64,000 nt of DNA from Thermoleophilaceae bacterium (lineage in GTDB: Bacteria; Actinomycetota; Thermoleophilia; Solirubrobacterales; Thermoleophilaceae): NCBI GenBank assembly GCA_030446485.1, contig JAUJNF010000007.1, positions 62,001-126,000 on the forward strand, read 5' to 3'. Under the pieces are notes generated by a model. It saw only the letters and a program-made list of their open reading frames with translations. It did not search any database and was not told the DNA's origin. Made by a program: the position numbers and the translations under genes. How positions within the stretch are numbered: the stretch's first letter is position 1; each line of letters begins with the position of its first letter. Below, one piece after another: positions 1-8,411 of this stretch.

Positions 1-860
1 GCCAGCCCGTTCTCCTTCGCGTAGGCCTCCTGGTCCTCCAGGGCGACCTTTTCGAAGGCCTTAGCGTCGTTCGCACGGCCGGTCTTCGCGAGCCGCTCTG
101 CGTTGCCGACGCGCTCCTCGAACACCGACACGAACTCCTCCCAGGTCTCGCGATCCTCGGCGGGCGGCTCCAGTGCCCGGATCTTCTCGAGCGCGTCCTG
201 CTGCGGAGGGACGTTCTCCGCGTTGATCTCGCCGAGCTCGCGCAGGTCGTCAGGGTTCTCGGGCTCGTTCGCGACGATCACCTCGGTGCCTGCGCGACAA
301 GCGTCGTCGGCCTGCTTGATCAGCTCCGGATCGGTGAACCCCTCCGAGGTCAGGGGCGGGCCCTCGACGGGCTGGGCGCACTTCTTGAAACCGATCTCGG
401 CACTCGCCTTGCCTCGGGTGGCGTCGGCGAGGGAGGCGTCCACGTCCACCCTCTGGAAGGCGTTCAGGTCGCCCTCCTTGGCTGCTGCGGCCTGCTCGCG
501 CAGGGCACCGATGAGGTCCCGGTTGCCGCTGAGGTACCGGTCCACCTGCTCGCGGATCTCGTCCGGCGGTTGCAGTTTCTCGAGGTCGGCCAGCACGCCC
601 TCGCGGTACTCGATGTCCTTCTCGAGCTGCGGCGCCTGTCCCTCGAGCTCCGGCGTTTGCTTGATCTGGGGAGGGGTCCCGCGGCTGCAGATGGCATCAG
701 CCTGCTCGACGTAGGCGGTGCGGCTGAGTGGCTTGGGATCGTCGCCCGACGGCTCGTCGTCCCCGCAGGCGCCGACGGCTACGGCGAGCGCGACGGAGGC
801 GAGCCCGAGACCGAGGGGCCGCCGAATGGAGCTCAGGAGTAGGGCGGAGGGTCGGTGCAT
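1..860 (-). CDS. putative secreted lipoprotein, 3' end outside window
   Basis: Reads leftwards from an ATG at 860 and runs off the window edge, so at least 286 residues are present and the C-terminus is missing. The N-terminus is a signal peptide: hydrophobic stretch LGLGLASVALAVAVGAC ending in a lipobox (AVGAC, Cys about residue 32), followed by an acidic GDDEPSGDD linker, so it should be lipidated and anchored outside the membrane. The rest is charged and helical with two similar halves, each around a conserved Cys (ADAICSRG near 52 and ADDACRAG further on), suggesting an internal duplication. No known enzyme family recognised; such Glu/Ala-rich lipoproteins are common in actinobacteria. 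No operon partner is visible. Confidence 0.75.
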   Translation of the reverse strand, partial: MHRPSALLLSSIRRPLGLGLASVALAVAVGACGDDEPSGDDPKPLSRTAYVEQADAICSRGTPPQIKQTPELEGQAPQLEKDIEYREGVLADLEKLQPPDEIREQVDRYLSGNRDLIGALREQAAAAKEGDLNAFQRVDVDASLADATRGKASAEIGFKKCAQPVEGPPLTSEGFTDPELIKQADDACRAGTEVIVANEPENPDDLRELGEINAENVPPQQDALEKIRALEPPAEDRETWEEFVSVFEERVGNAERLAKTGRANDAKAFEKVALEDQEAYAKENGL

Positions 861-959
861 GGCGCGGCACCCTACAACGGCGCCGGGGCACGGGGCAACC
901 TCAGTCGACCTTTTGCCAGCAGCGCCTAACCCTCCTCGCAGGCGGGAACCTTCGGCCCT

Positions 960-1697
960 CTAGCTCCGGAGCGGCGCGAGCCAGTGAGGCGGCAGCAGGG
1001 CCGGGGGCCCGGCCGGGAAGTCCGGGAAGAGCTCGCGCGCGTAGGAGACGGCCGGGTGGTTCGAGACCAGCGGCGCGAGGTCCGGGAACAGGTCGATGGC
1101 CCGGACGGAGCTGGCGATCTGGAAGTCGGCGGCGTTAGGCTCGGCACCGCCGATGACCGACTCCTCGTGGAGTGAGCTCACCCGGTCGAGGACCGTCGGC
1201 AGCTCGGCGATGTCGCGGCGCACAGCCTCCTCGGACGCTCCCACCGCACGCGCGAAGGCTCGAGCCTGGAGGCTCGGCCGCGCCAGGAGCGTCGAGCCCG
1301 GGACCCGAACATGCTCGGCGGCGAGCCAGCGCCGAGCCTCCAAGCGGTTGGCCGTGAGCCACCGAAAGATGCGGCGGGGCACGGCCTGGAGGATCTCCTC
1401 ACCCCACCGCTCCGCCGCTTCGACCTCGCGCCGGCGATCGGGGTCCTCGGGGAAGAGGCGCGGCGTGGGCGCCAGCTCATCCAGGGCGCGTGAGATCTCC
1501 CTCGAACCTTGGATCCGCCTACCGTCGATTCTCAGCGCCGGCACGGTCGGTCCGGCGAACCCGACAAGGCGCAGCGGCACGGGATGAAAGCCGGGGATGA
1601 GGTTCACCACTCGGTGGTCGATGCGCTTGACCTCGAGCATCCGGTGGGCAGCAAGCGCGGGGTGCGACAGCGCGAGCGAGTACAGGGTCGGCGCCAC
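960..1697 (-). CDS. glutathione S-transferase-like protein
   Basis: 245 residues from a GTG start. The N-terminal 80 residues read as a thioredoxin-fold GST domain (TLYSLALSHPALAAHRML, then the typical TVPALRIDG with cis-Pro, then a GSREISRALDEL helix), and the remainder is an all-helical C-terminal domain with a PNAADFQIASSVRAI helix like that of GSTs. It is a paralogue of the protein at 18463-19221: both have TVPAL/TVPGL, a GS-R-I helix and an ADLQI/ADFQI segment. The usual catalytic Ser/Cys is not obvious and many actinobacteria lack glutathione, so the substrate is unknown. It is divergent from the TetR gene at 1662, and the 5' ends overlap slightly if both predicted starts are right. A later ATG about 19 codons in would remove the overlap. 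Confidence 0.75.
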   Translation of the reverse strand: MAPTLYSLALSHPALAAHRMLEVKRIDHRVVNLIPGFHPVPLRLVGFAGPTVPALRIDGRRIQGSREISRALDELAPTPRLFPEDPDRRREVEAAERWGEEILQAVPRRIFRWLTANRLEARRWLAAEHVRVPGSTLLARPSLQARAFARAVGASEEAVRRDIAELPTVLDRVSSLHEESVIGGAEPNAADFQIASSVRAIDLFPDLAPLVSNHPAVSYARELFPDFPAGPPALLPPHWLAPLRS

Positions 1698-2159
1698 GAA
1701 CGCACCCTACCCGGAGGGCCGGGCGCGCCAGCGCGTTCGCCGTCCGAGGGACGCAGGCGGAACAGGCTCTCACACGAGCTGGTCACCGGCGCCGCGCTGG
1801 AGTACCTCGACCGCCACGGGTTGGAGGGACTCACGATGCGGCGGCTGGCCGACGAGCTCCGCGTCGGGACGATGACGCTGTACGGGTACTTCCGGAACAA
1901 GCAGGATCTGCTCGACGCGGTGGTCAATGCGGCGGTGAAGGAGACGCCACTCCGGAGCTTCGAGGGCCACTGGCGCGAGCAGGCGCGCGAGCTCATGCAG
2001 GTCGCGTGGAGCAACCTGTCCCGCCATCCGAGCCTGGTGCAGATCCGGGTGCGGCAGCCAGTTCTGAGGCCGGAGGCGTTGCGGTTCGCCGAGGCGGGCC
2101 TGGGGATCCTTCAGGGCGCGGCACTTTGGCGCACCTTTCTTCATCCCCGGAGCCACTAA
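1662..2159 (+). pseudogene. TetR-family regulator, C-terminally truncated
   Basis: The helix-turn-helix domain is clear: RLSHELVTGAALEYLDRHG, then LEGLTMRRLADELRVGTMTLYGYF and RNKQDLLDAVV, the standard TetR pattern. After about 90 residues of ligand-binding domain the frame drifts at GLGILQGA and stops at 2157-2159. Family members are usually 190-220 residues; only about 145-165 remain. The convergent gene at 2220 leaves no room for the missing 50 or so residues, so this looks like a real truncation, not a single frameshift. The start is uncertain: GTG at 1662 is the in-frame codon closest to the HTH, with ATGs further upstream at 1509 and 1584. Position suggests it once regulated the divergent GST-like gene. 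Confidence 0.6.
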
Positions 2160-2219
2160 AGGAAGCTGACCGACGGGAGATGCTGCCTTTTTTTCCCTGG
2201 TCTCCAGGCGCTAAGGGCG

Positions 2220-3953
2220 CTAGGCGCGGTCGACGGGCTTTCCTCGCCCATCGCCCAAGGGACCCGGCAGCCGGTCCGGCAGCGGGGGACCCGGCAACCG
2301 GTCCGGCGGCGGGGGACCCGGCAACCGGTCCGGCGGCGGCCCGGCGTCCGGCGGAGGTCCGCCCTGACCGTTTCCGTCGCCCTGATCCGGAGAGTCCTTC
2401 GGCCCGGGACTGGCCGGCGGGCCGTTGTCCTTGTCCTTGTCCTTGCCGTTCCCGTTGCCCTGGCCGGGACCATTGCCCTGTCCGGGACTGTTGTCCTGTC
2501 CCTGCCCGTTGTCCGGCCCCTGACCATTCCCGTTGCCCTGGTCACCGGCCGTGTCCTGTCCGTTGCCCGTGTTCTGGCCGTTCCCGTTGCCGGGTCCACC
2601 CACCGCGCCCGGGACGCCACCCGTGAAACCACTGGCGGTGTCCGGGCCAGTGGCTGTGTCTCGACCCCCGGCCCGGTCTCCACCGGCGGCCGTGTCCCGC
2701 CCGCCGGGCGTCCGCTTGCGCGTGCCCTGTCCGGACCGCCTGCTCGGAGAGGGAGCTCGAGCCGAGCCGGACGTCCCCTGGCTGGATGCGCCGGGGGGCT
2801 GGACCTCCGGGCGCGACGGAGCCTTCGATGAGGCGGGGGACGCGCCGGCGTCTGCGCGCGCCGAGGACGGGTCGTTTGGGGCCACTACGAGTGGCGCCGC
2901 CAGCGCGCCGCCCACGGCCGCTGCCGCGGCGGCCGTGGCCGCGACGTTGGCCACCGCTGCGGCCTGGCCGTTGCCGAGTCCCCCGCCGACCAGTGCGGCG
3001 AGCCTCGGCCGACCGTTGGCCAGAATCGTCCAGAAGGCCAGCGGGCGCCTGCCTGAGTAGCAGGCGCGGAAGGCGCGAACCGCGTCGGGATCGAGCTGGG
3101 TGCCGGCCTCGGCCGCCAGGATGCCGAGCGCCTTCTTGTGCGGGTATGAGTGGCGGTAGGGCCGCGTGGAGGTGATCGCATCGAACGTGTCGGCCACCGC
3201 GAGGATGCGCGCTCCGATCGGAATCGCCTCGCCGGCGAGCCCGTCCGGGTACCCCGTGCCGTCCAATCGCTCGTGGTGGTGGCGGACCATCGCGGTCAGC
3301 TCCTCGTCATCGAGGGTCGCGACCATCACCGCCCCGTCGACCGGATGCCGCTTGATCACGGAGTACTCCTCGTCGGTCAGATCGTCCTCCTTGTGGAGCA
3401 TTGCGACCGGCGTCTCCAGCTTCCCGACGTCGTGCATGGCACCGGCGGCACGGATCTTCGCGACCTCGTCGCGCGAGAGCCCCATGCGCTTCGCGATGTT
3501 CGACGCGTGGCGGGCGACCCGCCGAGAGTGGCCATGGGTGTACGGATCCCTGGCCTCGAGGCCAGAGGTGAGCTGGGTGAGCAGGCCGGCCTTCTGCTCG
3601 TTGGTGAGCTGGCCGCCCGAGACGGCCCGCGGCCGCCCGCTGGCCAGCCCGAGCAGGTCCGAGGCGGCGATCAGCCGGCGTTCGCTCCGCCAGCGCTGCA
3701 CCCAGCCCCACAGCATCAGCTCGCTGAACAGAAGGTCGCGGGGGCCGCCCCTCGCCTTCCACAACGCTCCGCCGGCGTACGAGGCCATGAAGGAGATCAC
3801 CACGCCGATGACCGTTCCCACCCACACAGAGGTCACCACGCCCGACTGGCGCAGCCAGAAGACCAGGAGCAGGGGAGCGACCACCACGAGGAACGTGGAG
3901 ACGAATACGAGCGGCAGATAACGAATCAGCGCGCGATTGCTCTGTTTTCCCAC
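2220..3953 (-). CDS. membrane HD-GYP domain protein with long disordered tail
   Basis: 577 residues from a GTG start with GGGGAG about six bases upstream. Two N-terminal membrane helices (about residues 12-35 and 40-63) precede a full HD-GYP domain at about 125-310. Hallmarks are HGHSRRVARHA, AGAMHDVGKLETP (HD pair), MVRHHHERLDGTGYPDGL (GYP signature) and ILAVADTFDAITSTRPYR. Members of this family hydrolyse cyclic di-GMP with two or three metal ions, and all visible ligands are kept. An Ala-rich third membrane helix lies at about 330-355. The last 220 residues are low-complexity (Pro, Gly, Asn, Gln, Asp), with NGQG-type repeats and three PPPDRLPGP units, and so would lie outside the cell. No GGDEF or EAL partner is complete in the window. 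Confidence 0.85.
   Translation of the reverse strand: MGKQSNRALIRYLPLVFVSTFLVVVAPLLLVFWLRQSGVVTSVWVGTVIGVVISFMASYAGGALWKARGGPRDLLFSELMLWGWVQRWRSERRLIAASDLLGLASGRPRAVSGGQLTNEQKAGLLTQLTSGLEARDPYTHGHSRRVARHASNIAKRMGLSRDEVAKIRAAGAMHDVGKLETPVAMLHKEDDLTDEEYSVIKRHPVDGAVMVATLDDEELTAMVRHHHERLDGTGYPDGLAGEAIPIGARILAVADTFDAITSTRPYRHSYPHKKALGILAAEAGTQLDPDAVRAFRACYSGRRPLAFWTILANGRPRLAALVGGGLGNGQAAAVANVAATAAAAAAVGGALAAPLVVAPNDPSSARADAGASPASSKAPSRPEVQPPGASSQGTSGSARAPSPSRRSGQGTRKRTPGGRDTAAGGDRAGGRDTATGPDTASGFTGGVPGAVGGPGNGNGQNTGNGQDTAGDQGNGNGQGPDNGQGQDNSPGQGNGPGQGNGNGKDKDKDNGPPASPGPKDSPDQGDGNGQGGPPPDAGPPPDRLPGPPPPDRLPGPPLPDRLPGPLGDGRGKPVDRA
2259..2340. repeat. three 27-bp tandem repeats inside the HD-GYP gene
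   Basis: A 27-bp unit begins at about 2261, 2288 and 2315 (gacccggcAaccggtccggc), differing at a few bases. On the minus strand it encodes three copies of the nonapeptide PPPDRLPGP near the C-terminus of the HD-GYP protein. Because the unit is a multiple of three, copy number can change without shifting the frame. Confidence 0.85.
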
Positions 3954-4096
3954 TGCACTCCCCAGTTGACGGCGTGAGTGGTCGCATCGGTGCGGACGGC
4001 CCGGAACTTGAGCCAGCCGCCCCGATGAGGACGGGAGGCGTGCGGGTCGAGGCCCGCCGGCGTGCCGCCTACTGCGGGGAGCGCCTACAGAGCCGG

Positions 4097-4566
4097 TCAG
4101 GCCGTGGCCTGCCTCACCGCCGGACCCCCCTCGTAGATCTTCCGCTGGGGATCCTCCATGTTGGCCTCGCGCACGGCGTCCAGGTCGCCGTGGTAGTCAC
4201 CCCTGCCGGTCGGGTCGGTGATCGCGAGCGACGCCAGCTCGAAGATGCTCACCCCCACGTGCGGAACCCAATGGTGCCGCCCCTTCCGGTACTGGCCGGT
4301 GACAAACGGCGTGGCCGCCAGCGCCATTGCCCAGACGGCGTCGAGCGCGACGTGGGCCTTGAAGGGATCACCTTGACGACCCCGAGCGGGTAGTCGGTCA
4401 GCGTGCTGTAGCCGGCGTGGATGGCCGCGGCCGTCCTGATCTGGCGGGCGCAGCGCGTTCCCTGGATGCCCGCCAGCCTCGGGAAGATGGTCAGGAGGTT
4501 CGCGCCGGCGGTGTGGTCGACGACCCCGTGGAGCGTCGAGTCGACCGGCCTGGGAGGAAATGGCAT
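4097..4566 (-). pseudogene. SPW-repeat-like small membrane protein, frameshifted
   Basis: Two overlapping fragments make one protein of about 156 residues. The first (ATG 4566) reads HGVVDHTAGANLLTIFPRLAG ... TDYPLGVVKVIP; the second (from about 4350) reads HVALDAVWAMALAATPFVTGQY then HHWVPHVGVSIFELASLAITD. Restoring one base near 4358-4364 (CCT-TCA-AGG to CCT-TTC-AAG) joins them as VIPFKAHVALDAVW, the expected motif between the two helical repeats of these four-helix membrane proteins. A charged tail follows. It lies 12 bases after the dehydrogenase gene in the same direction and probably belongs to that operon. The frame break is likely a sequencing error, since the reading is intact on both sides. 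Confidence 0.7.
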
Positions 4567-4578
4567 CAGTGGGTCCTT

Positions 4579-5756
4579 TCAGGGCTTCAGGACGACCTTC
4601 ATGCAGTCGTCCTGCTTGTGCTTGAAGATCTCGTAGGCGTCGGGCGCCGTGCCGAGCTCCATGCGGTGCGTGACGACGAAGCTCGGGTCGATGTCCCCGT
4701 TGCGGATCCGCTCGAGGAGCGGCTTGAGGTACTTCTGGACGGGGGCCTGGCCGGCTCTCAGCTGGAGGCCCTTGTTCATGAACGCTCCGGACGGAAACTT
4801 GTCCATGAGCCCGCCGTAGACGCCCATCACCGAAACGATGCCGCCGGGGCGGCAGGCGAGGATCGCGTCGCGCAGGGCGTGACCACGATCGGACTCCGAG
4901 CGCGTGGCCTGCTTCACCCGCTCCACCGCCTGCAGGGCGTCGTGCCCGTGCGACGCCTCCATGCCCACGGCGTCGATCACGGCGTCGGGTCCGCGTCCAC
5001 CGGTCAGCTCCTTGAGCTGCTCGACGATGTCGGCGTCCTCGGAGAAGTTGATGATGTCAGTGGCACCGGCCTTGTTCCGCGCCATCTGCAGGCGGTAGTC
5101 GAGCTCGTCGATGGCGATCACGCGTTCGGCTCCGAGCATCACCGCGCTGGCGATGGCGAACTGGCCCACGGCCCCGCGCCGAAGACCGCGATCACCTCGC
5201 CGTCCGTGATGTCGCAGAGGTCCGCGCCGAAGAAGCCCGTCGGGAAGATGTCCGACAGGAAGAGGACCTGCTCGTCGGTCAGGTCGTCCTCGATCTTGAG
5301 CGGTCCCACGTCCGCGTAGGGCACGCGCGCGTACTCGGCCTGGCCGCCGGCGTAGCCGCCCGTGATGTGCGAGTAGCCGAAGATTCCCGCGGTCGAGTGG
5401 CCGAACATCTTCTCGGCGATGCCGGAGTTCGGGTTGGAGTTCTCGCACACCGAGTACAGCTCGTGCTGGCAGGACCAGCAGTCGCCGCACGCGATCGGGA
5501 ACGGGACGACGACGCGATCGCCGACCTCCGGGCTGGTCACGCCCTTGCCGGTCTCGACGACCTCGCCCATGAACTCGTGACCGAGGATGTCGCCGCGCTT
5601 CATCGTGGGGATGTAGCCGTCGTAGAGGTGGAGGTCCGATCCGCAGATCGCCGTCGACGAGATCTTCACGATCGCGTCGCGGTCGTTCATGATTCTCGGG
5701 TCGGGCACGTTCTCGACCTGCACGGTGTTGCGCCCCGACCAGACGGTGGCGCGCAT
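4579..5756 (-). pseudogene. zinc-dependent alcohol/formaldehyde dehydrogenase, frameshifted
   Basis: A medium-chain dehydrogenase of about 392 residues. N-terminal catalytic domain: [14 protein letters not shown] (catalytic zinc Cys), [12 protein letters not shown] (zinc His-Glu), and structural-zinc cysteines in [17 protein letters not shown]. The frame then breaks in the NAD-binding loop (VFGAGP ... [26 protein letters not shown]); one base added near 5170-5176 restores GAGPVGQFA. The second half (DAVIDAVGMEASHG, PGGIVSVMGVYGG, MELGTAPDAYEIF, KQDDCMKVVLKP) resembles glutathione-independent formaldehyde dehydrogenases. It overlaps the SRPBCC gene upstream by ATGA and precedes the SPW-like gene, forming a three-gene operon. 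Function as aldehyde or alcohol oxidation is inferred from family only. Confidence 0.8.
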
Positions 5757-6145
5757 CAGACCCCCGCCTTCTCGACCTCGGAGTCGTCGAGCGGCTGCGC
5801 CGGGCGCTGCTTGAGCTTGCGCTCGGCCAGCTCGCCCTCGGGTGCGGCCTCGGACCGGGCGATCACGCCGGTCTCGACGTGCTGCTTGAAGCGACGAAGG
5901 TCGTCCATCACCTTCGCCCGCGGCTCCGAGCCGACCAGCTTCTGAACGGCCTCACCCAGCTTCCCGGCCGGCGCACTGTGGTCGAGGTCGACGTGGATCT
6001 CGGTCCCCCGATCGCCGGGCGCGTCCACGAAGGTGACGGCCGCCTCGGCGCCGTCGATGTACTCCGGCCGGTACTCCGAGCTCTGCCAGAGCCGCTCGAC
6101 CCCCTCGCGTGGGCGGTTCACGGTGATCGCTGCCTTGACACTCAT
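5756..6145 (-). CDS. SRPBCC (polyketide cyclase/START-like) protein
   Basis: 129 residues, ATG start with GGGAGGT seven bases upstream. The opening [20 protein letters not shown] is the usual first strand and helix of SRPBCC folds; [21 protein letters not shown] supplies the curved sheet and [19 protein letters not shown] the long C-terminal helix that covers the hydrophobic pocket. A charged tail follows ([13 protein letters not shown]). This is the first gene of the operon; its stop overlaps the dehydrogenase start (ATGA), so translation is probably coupled. SRPBCC proteins bind small hydrophobic ligands; nothing in the sequence identifies this one. Confidence 0.8.
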   Translation of the reverse strand: MSVKAAITVNRPREGVERLWQSSEYRPEYIDGAEAAVTFVDAPGDRGTEIHVDLDHSAPAGKLGEAVQKLVGSEPRAKVMDDLRRFKQHVETGVIARSEAAPEGELAERKLKQRPAQPLDDSEVEKAGV

Positions 6146-6279
6146 GGGGTGTGACCTCCCTCGAAGCCAGATCTGCGGTGTGCGTTGTGGTAACCGCCGC
6201 GCGCTTCGCGCAAACGGGCGTCGGTTCTCATCCAGCTGCTGCCGGGGGTCCCCGCGAGCCGCGGGCCGCCCAGGCGCGC

Positions 6280-6546
6280 TCAGCGGTGGGCCGGGACCCG
6301 GTTCTTGTCGACGATGGCGAGCAGTATCAGCACGAAGGCACCCGCTCGCGCGAGGTAGAGCAGCGTCCGTCCCTCACTTTCGTCATCCAGGACGGTCAGT
6401 GCCGTGCGATTGAGCGCAAAGATAAAGAAGGCGATCGCGAAGAGCGCGAAGAAGCGATCTCCGGTTTGCCTCCAGAAGCGCAGGAAGAAAAGCGCAATCG
6501 CGGCCGAGGCCAGGACGCTGGCGCCGGCGAGGAACTCGACCGTCAC
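6280..6546 (-). CDS. DUF5985-type small membrane protein (second copy)
   Basis: 88 residues with three predicted membrane helices (FLAGASVLASAAIALFFLRF, FFALFAIAFFIFALNRTAL, LLYLARAGAFVLILLAIVD). The central RFFALFAIAFFIFALNR segment matches LLLWSFFCFAMLAVNN in the upstream gene, so the two are tandem paralogues. I recognise the pattern as DUF5985; no biochemical role is known to me. Its start overlaps the stop of the upstream gene by four bases, so it is co-translated as the last gene of a three-gene operon. Confidence 0.7.
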   Translation of the reverse strand: MTVEFLAGASVLASAAIALFFLRFWRQTGDRFFALFAIAFFIFALNRTALTVLDDESEGRTLLYLARAGAFVLILLAIVDKNRVPAHR

Positions 6547-6815
6547 GTTCGCTCAGTCCGCTGGGTGTCGTAGATCAGGCCGTAGAGCAGCAGTACGAGT
6601 CCGGCGAGCGCCGTCGCGGTGCGCGGAATCGAAAGGTCGGTGTCCTCGATCACCGCCAAGTCCACGACGAGCAGCATGTTGTTGACCGCGAGCATCGCGA
6701 AGCAGAAAAAGCTCCACAGGAGCAGGCGCACGCCACTGCGCCGGTACGCGCGGAGCAGCAGCACCGCGCAGGCGGTGCTCGCGGACGCGCAGAGGATGTA
6801 GACGGCGGTTGCCAT
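6543..6815 (-). CDS. DUF5985-type small membrane protein (first copy)
   Basis: 90 residues with three predicted membrane helices (AVYILCASASTACAVLLLRA, LLLWSFFCFAMLAVNNMLLV, ALAGLVLLLYGLIYD). It is paralogous to the next gene and overlaps both neighbours by one to four bases, giving a compact cassette: winged-helix-like protein, DUF5985, DUF5985. Two copies next to each other suggest a hetero-oligomer in the membrane, but this is inference. No catalytic residues are evident. Confidence 0.7.
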   Translation of the reverse strand: MATAVYILCASASTACAVLLLRAYRRSGVRLLLWSFFCFAMLAVNNMLLVVDLAVIEDTDLSIPRTATALAGLVLLLYGLIYDTQRTERT

Positions 6816-7096
6816 CAGTCGCGCCGCCTCACCCGGAATGCGTCGGCGAAGGATTGGGCGTCGCTTGCAGCCTCTCCGAAGATCACCGCGACGACGCGGG
6901 TCTTGCGCTCCCTGTATGCCACGGCCATCTCGTCGACCAGTCGCCGCAGATCAGCCGCGGGCTCGTACAGGTACCGTCCCTCGTCGCTCGCATCCTTACC
7001 GAGCAGGCCGGTTGCGTGCATGGCGGCCAGCTGACCGGCTGCCCACGGCACTGGCATGCGCGTCTGGCGGGCGGCCGTCTCGGCGCTCCAACCCAC
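6815..7096 (-). CDS. winged-helix-like protein, start codon unclear
   Basis: From the first standard start (GTG at 7096) it has 93 residues: GWSAETAARQTRMPVPWAAGQLAAMHATGLL resembles a winged-helix module (recognition helix followed by a wing), then YLYEPAADLRRLVDEMAVAYRERKTRVVAVIF, a helix found in many small actinobacterial HTH proteins. The same frame stays open upstream to a TAG near 7266, and the part encoded by 7097-7190 (SPELREFIAERFTSTSELEL) looks like the missing first helices, yet contains no ATG, GTG or TTG. The true start is therefore probably further upstream, through a rare codon or behind a lost base. First gene of the DUF5985 operon and possibly its regulator. Confidence 0.6.
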   Translation of the reverse strand: MGWSAETAARQTRMPVPWAAGQLAAMHATGLLGKDASDEGRYLYEPAADLRRLVDEMAVAYRERKTRVVAVIFGEAASDAQSFADAFRVRRRD

Positions 7097-7353
7097 CAGC
7101 GGGTCGTCGCGAAGGAGCAGGAGCAGCTCCAGCTCCGAGGTGGAGGTGAAGCGCTCAGCGATGAACTCACGCAGCTCGGGAGAGATCGACTCTGGGCTCA
7201 GAGGGCGGCTCTCGAGGGAAGCGAGGGGATGGAGGGCGCACTTCGGGAAGGCTGCGTCAGTCTGATGACCCTAGGTCACCGGGCAGACGAACAGCCGGTT
7301 GATCGTGCGGGGCTCCAACGTTTCCGGCGCCGTTGCCCGGGTAGGACCCGGCC

Positions 7354-7863
7354 GTGGCGGGCCTTCCCTCTCCCCTACGGACCGTTCTGCTCGGCGCAGC
7401 GTCCGGCCTGACCGGCGCCGTGGTCATGACGGCGGCCACGAAGCTCGAGCAGGGGGTCACCGGCCGCCCAAGCTCGTTCGTGCCCGCTCACACGTTCGGG
7501 CGGCTGCTCGGACTGCGCTCACCGGACACCGACGACCGGCTGCGCAACTGGGCGATGCACTACGGCACCGGCGCGTCGGCGGGAGTCCTGCGCGGGGTCA
7601 TGGCCCGCTCGAACCTCCGGGGCCCGACGGCGTCGCTGCTGTTCACCGGGGTTCGCCTGAGCATCGACCAGACACTCGAGAACGGCACCGGCGCGGGTGC
7701 CCCGCCGCCCAGCTGGCCGCGCGACGAGCTCGCGACCGACATCTTCGGCAAGGCGGTCTACGCCTTTGCCACCGGGGCCATTGCCGACGCGCTGATCGAG
7801 CCGCGCTCGGGAAGCTCGGTGGAGCGCCGAGCGCTGGGATTGCGGCTCAAGGGCTTCAGTTGA
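7354..7863 (+). CDS. hypothetical protein with glycine/alanine-rich membrane-like segments
   Basis: 169 residues from GTG 7354. The N-terminus (LRTVLLGAASGLTGAVVMTAATKLEQ) and middle (HYGTGASAGVLRGVMA) carry Gly/Ala-rich helices of the kind seen in small integral membrane proteins of the YagU/DUF1440 type, but the match is not firm. It ends in a basic stretch, RRALGLRLKGFS. The stop overlaps the TTG start of the DUF2243 gene, so the two form an operon. It should be a membrane protein of unknown role; its partner is also membrane-embedded. Confidence 0.6.
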   Translation: MAGLPSPLRTVLLGAASGLTGAVVMTAATKLEQGVTGRPSSFVPAHTFGRLLGLRSPDTDDRLRNWAMHYGTGASAGVLRGVMARSNLRGPTASLLFTGVRLSIDQTLENGTGAGAPPPSWPRDELATDIFGKAVYAFATGAIADALIEPRSGSSVERRALGLRLKGFS

Positions 7864-8354
7864 GCGCAGGGCGGCGCGCCAACCCGGCGCTGCAGTACCG
7901 CCCCGGATTGCTGCTGGGCGTCGGTCTAGGCGCCTTCGTGGACGGCATCGTGTTCCACCAGGTCCTGCGCTGGCATCACTTCATCTCCGATGAGAAGACG
8001 ACGAGCACCGTCGCCGGGCTGGACGCCAACACCCTGGCCGACGGCCTCTTCCATGTCGCGGCGTGGGTGGTGCTCGTTGCCGGTCTCGTGATGCTGTTCC
8101 GCAGCATCCAGGACGGGACGGTGCCCTCGGGACGGCACTTCGCGGGCTCGATCGTCGTAGGCGCCGCGTCCTTCAACATCTTTGACGCGCTCGTGACCCA
8201 CTGGCTGCTGGGTCTCCACCACATCCACCAGGGCAGCTACGAGCTGCTCTCCGACGCCGTCTACCTCGTGGTCAGCGTCGGGATTCTCATGGGCGGCCTG
8301 GCGCTGGGGTCCCGCGGGACCACTGGCGAGGACGTCGCGCCGTCGCCGGCCTGA
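7860..8354 (+). CDS. DUF2243 family membrane protein
   Basis: 164 residues from a TTG start that overlaps the preceding stop (TTGA). Four membrane helices are visible: LLLGVGLGAFVDGIVFHQVL, LFHVAAWVVLVAGLVMLF, FAGSIVVGAASFNIFDALVTHWLL and LLSDAVYLVVSVGILMGGLAL. The sequence GAFVDGIVFHQVLRWHH and the conserved histidines of the third helix (HWLLGLHHIH) are characteristic of DUF2243. The His clusters on the helices suggest metal or heme binding, an inference not tested here. It is the second gene of a two-gene operon. Confidence 0.8.
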   Translation: MSAGRRANPALQYRPGLLLGVGLGAFVDGIVFHQVLRWHHFISDEKTTSTVAGLDANTLADGLFHVAAWVVLVAGLVMLFRSIQDGTVPSGRHFAGSIVVGAASFNIFDALVTHWLLGLHHIHQGSYELLSDAVYLVVSVGILMGGLALGSRGTTGEDVAPSPA

Positions 8355-8411
8355 CGGCTGTAGCCCGGGCTGGCGGAGCGACCAGACGCCGGCCGAATAG
8401 AGTCGCAATCG

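Noticed and set aside
2259..2340. Short tandem repeats taken as a possible CRISPR array
   Set aside because: Repeats are contiguous without spacers and encode a nonapeptide inside the HD-GYP protein.
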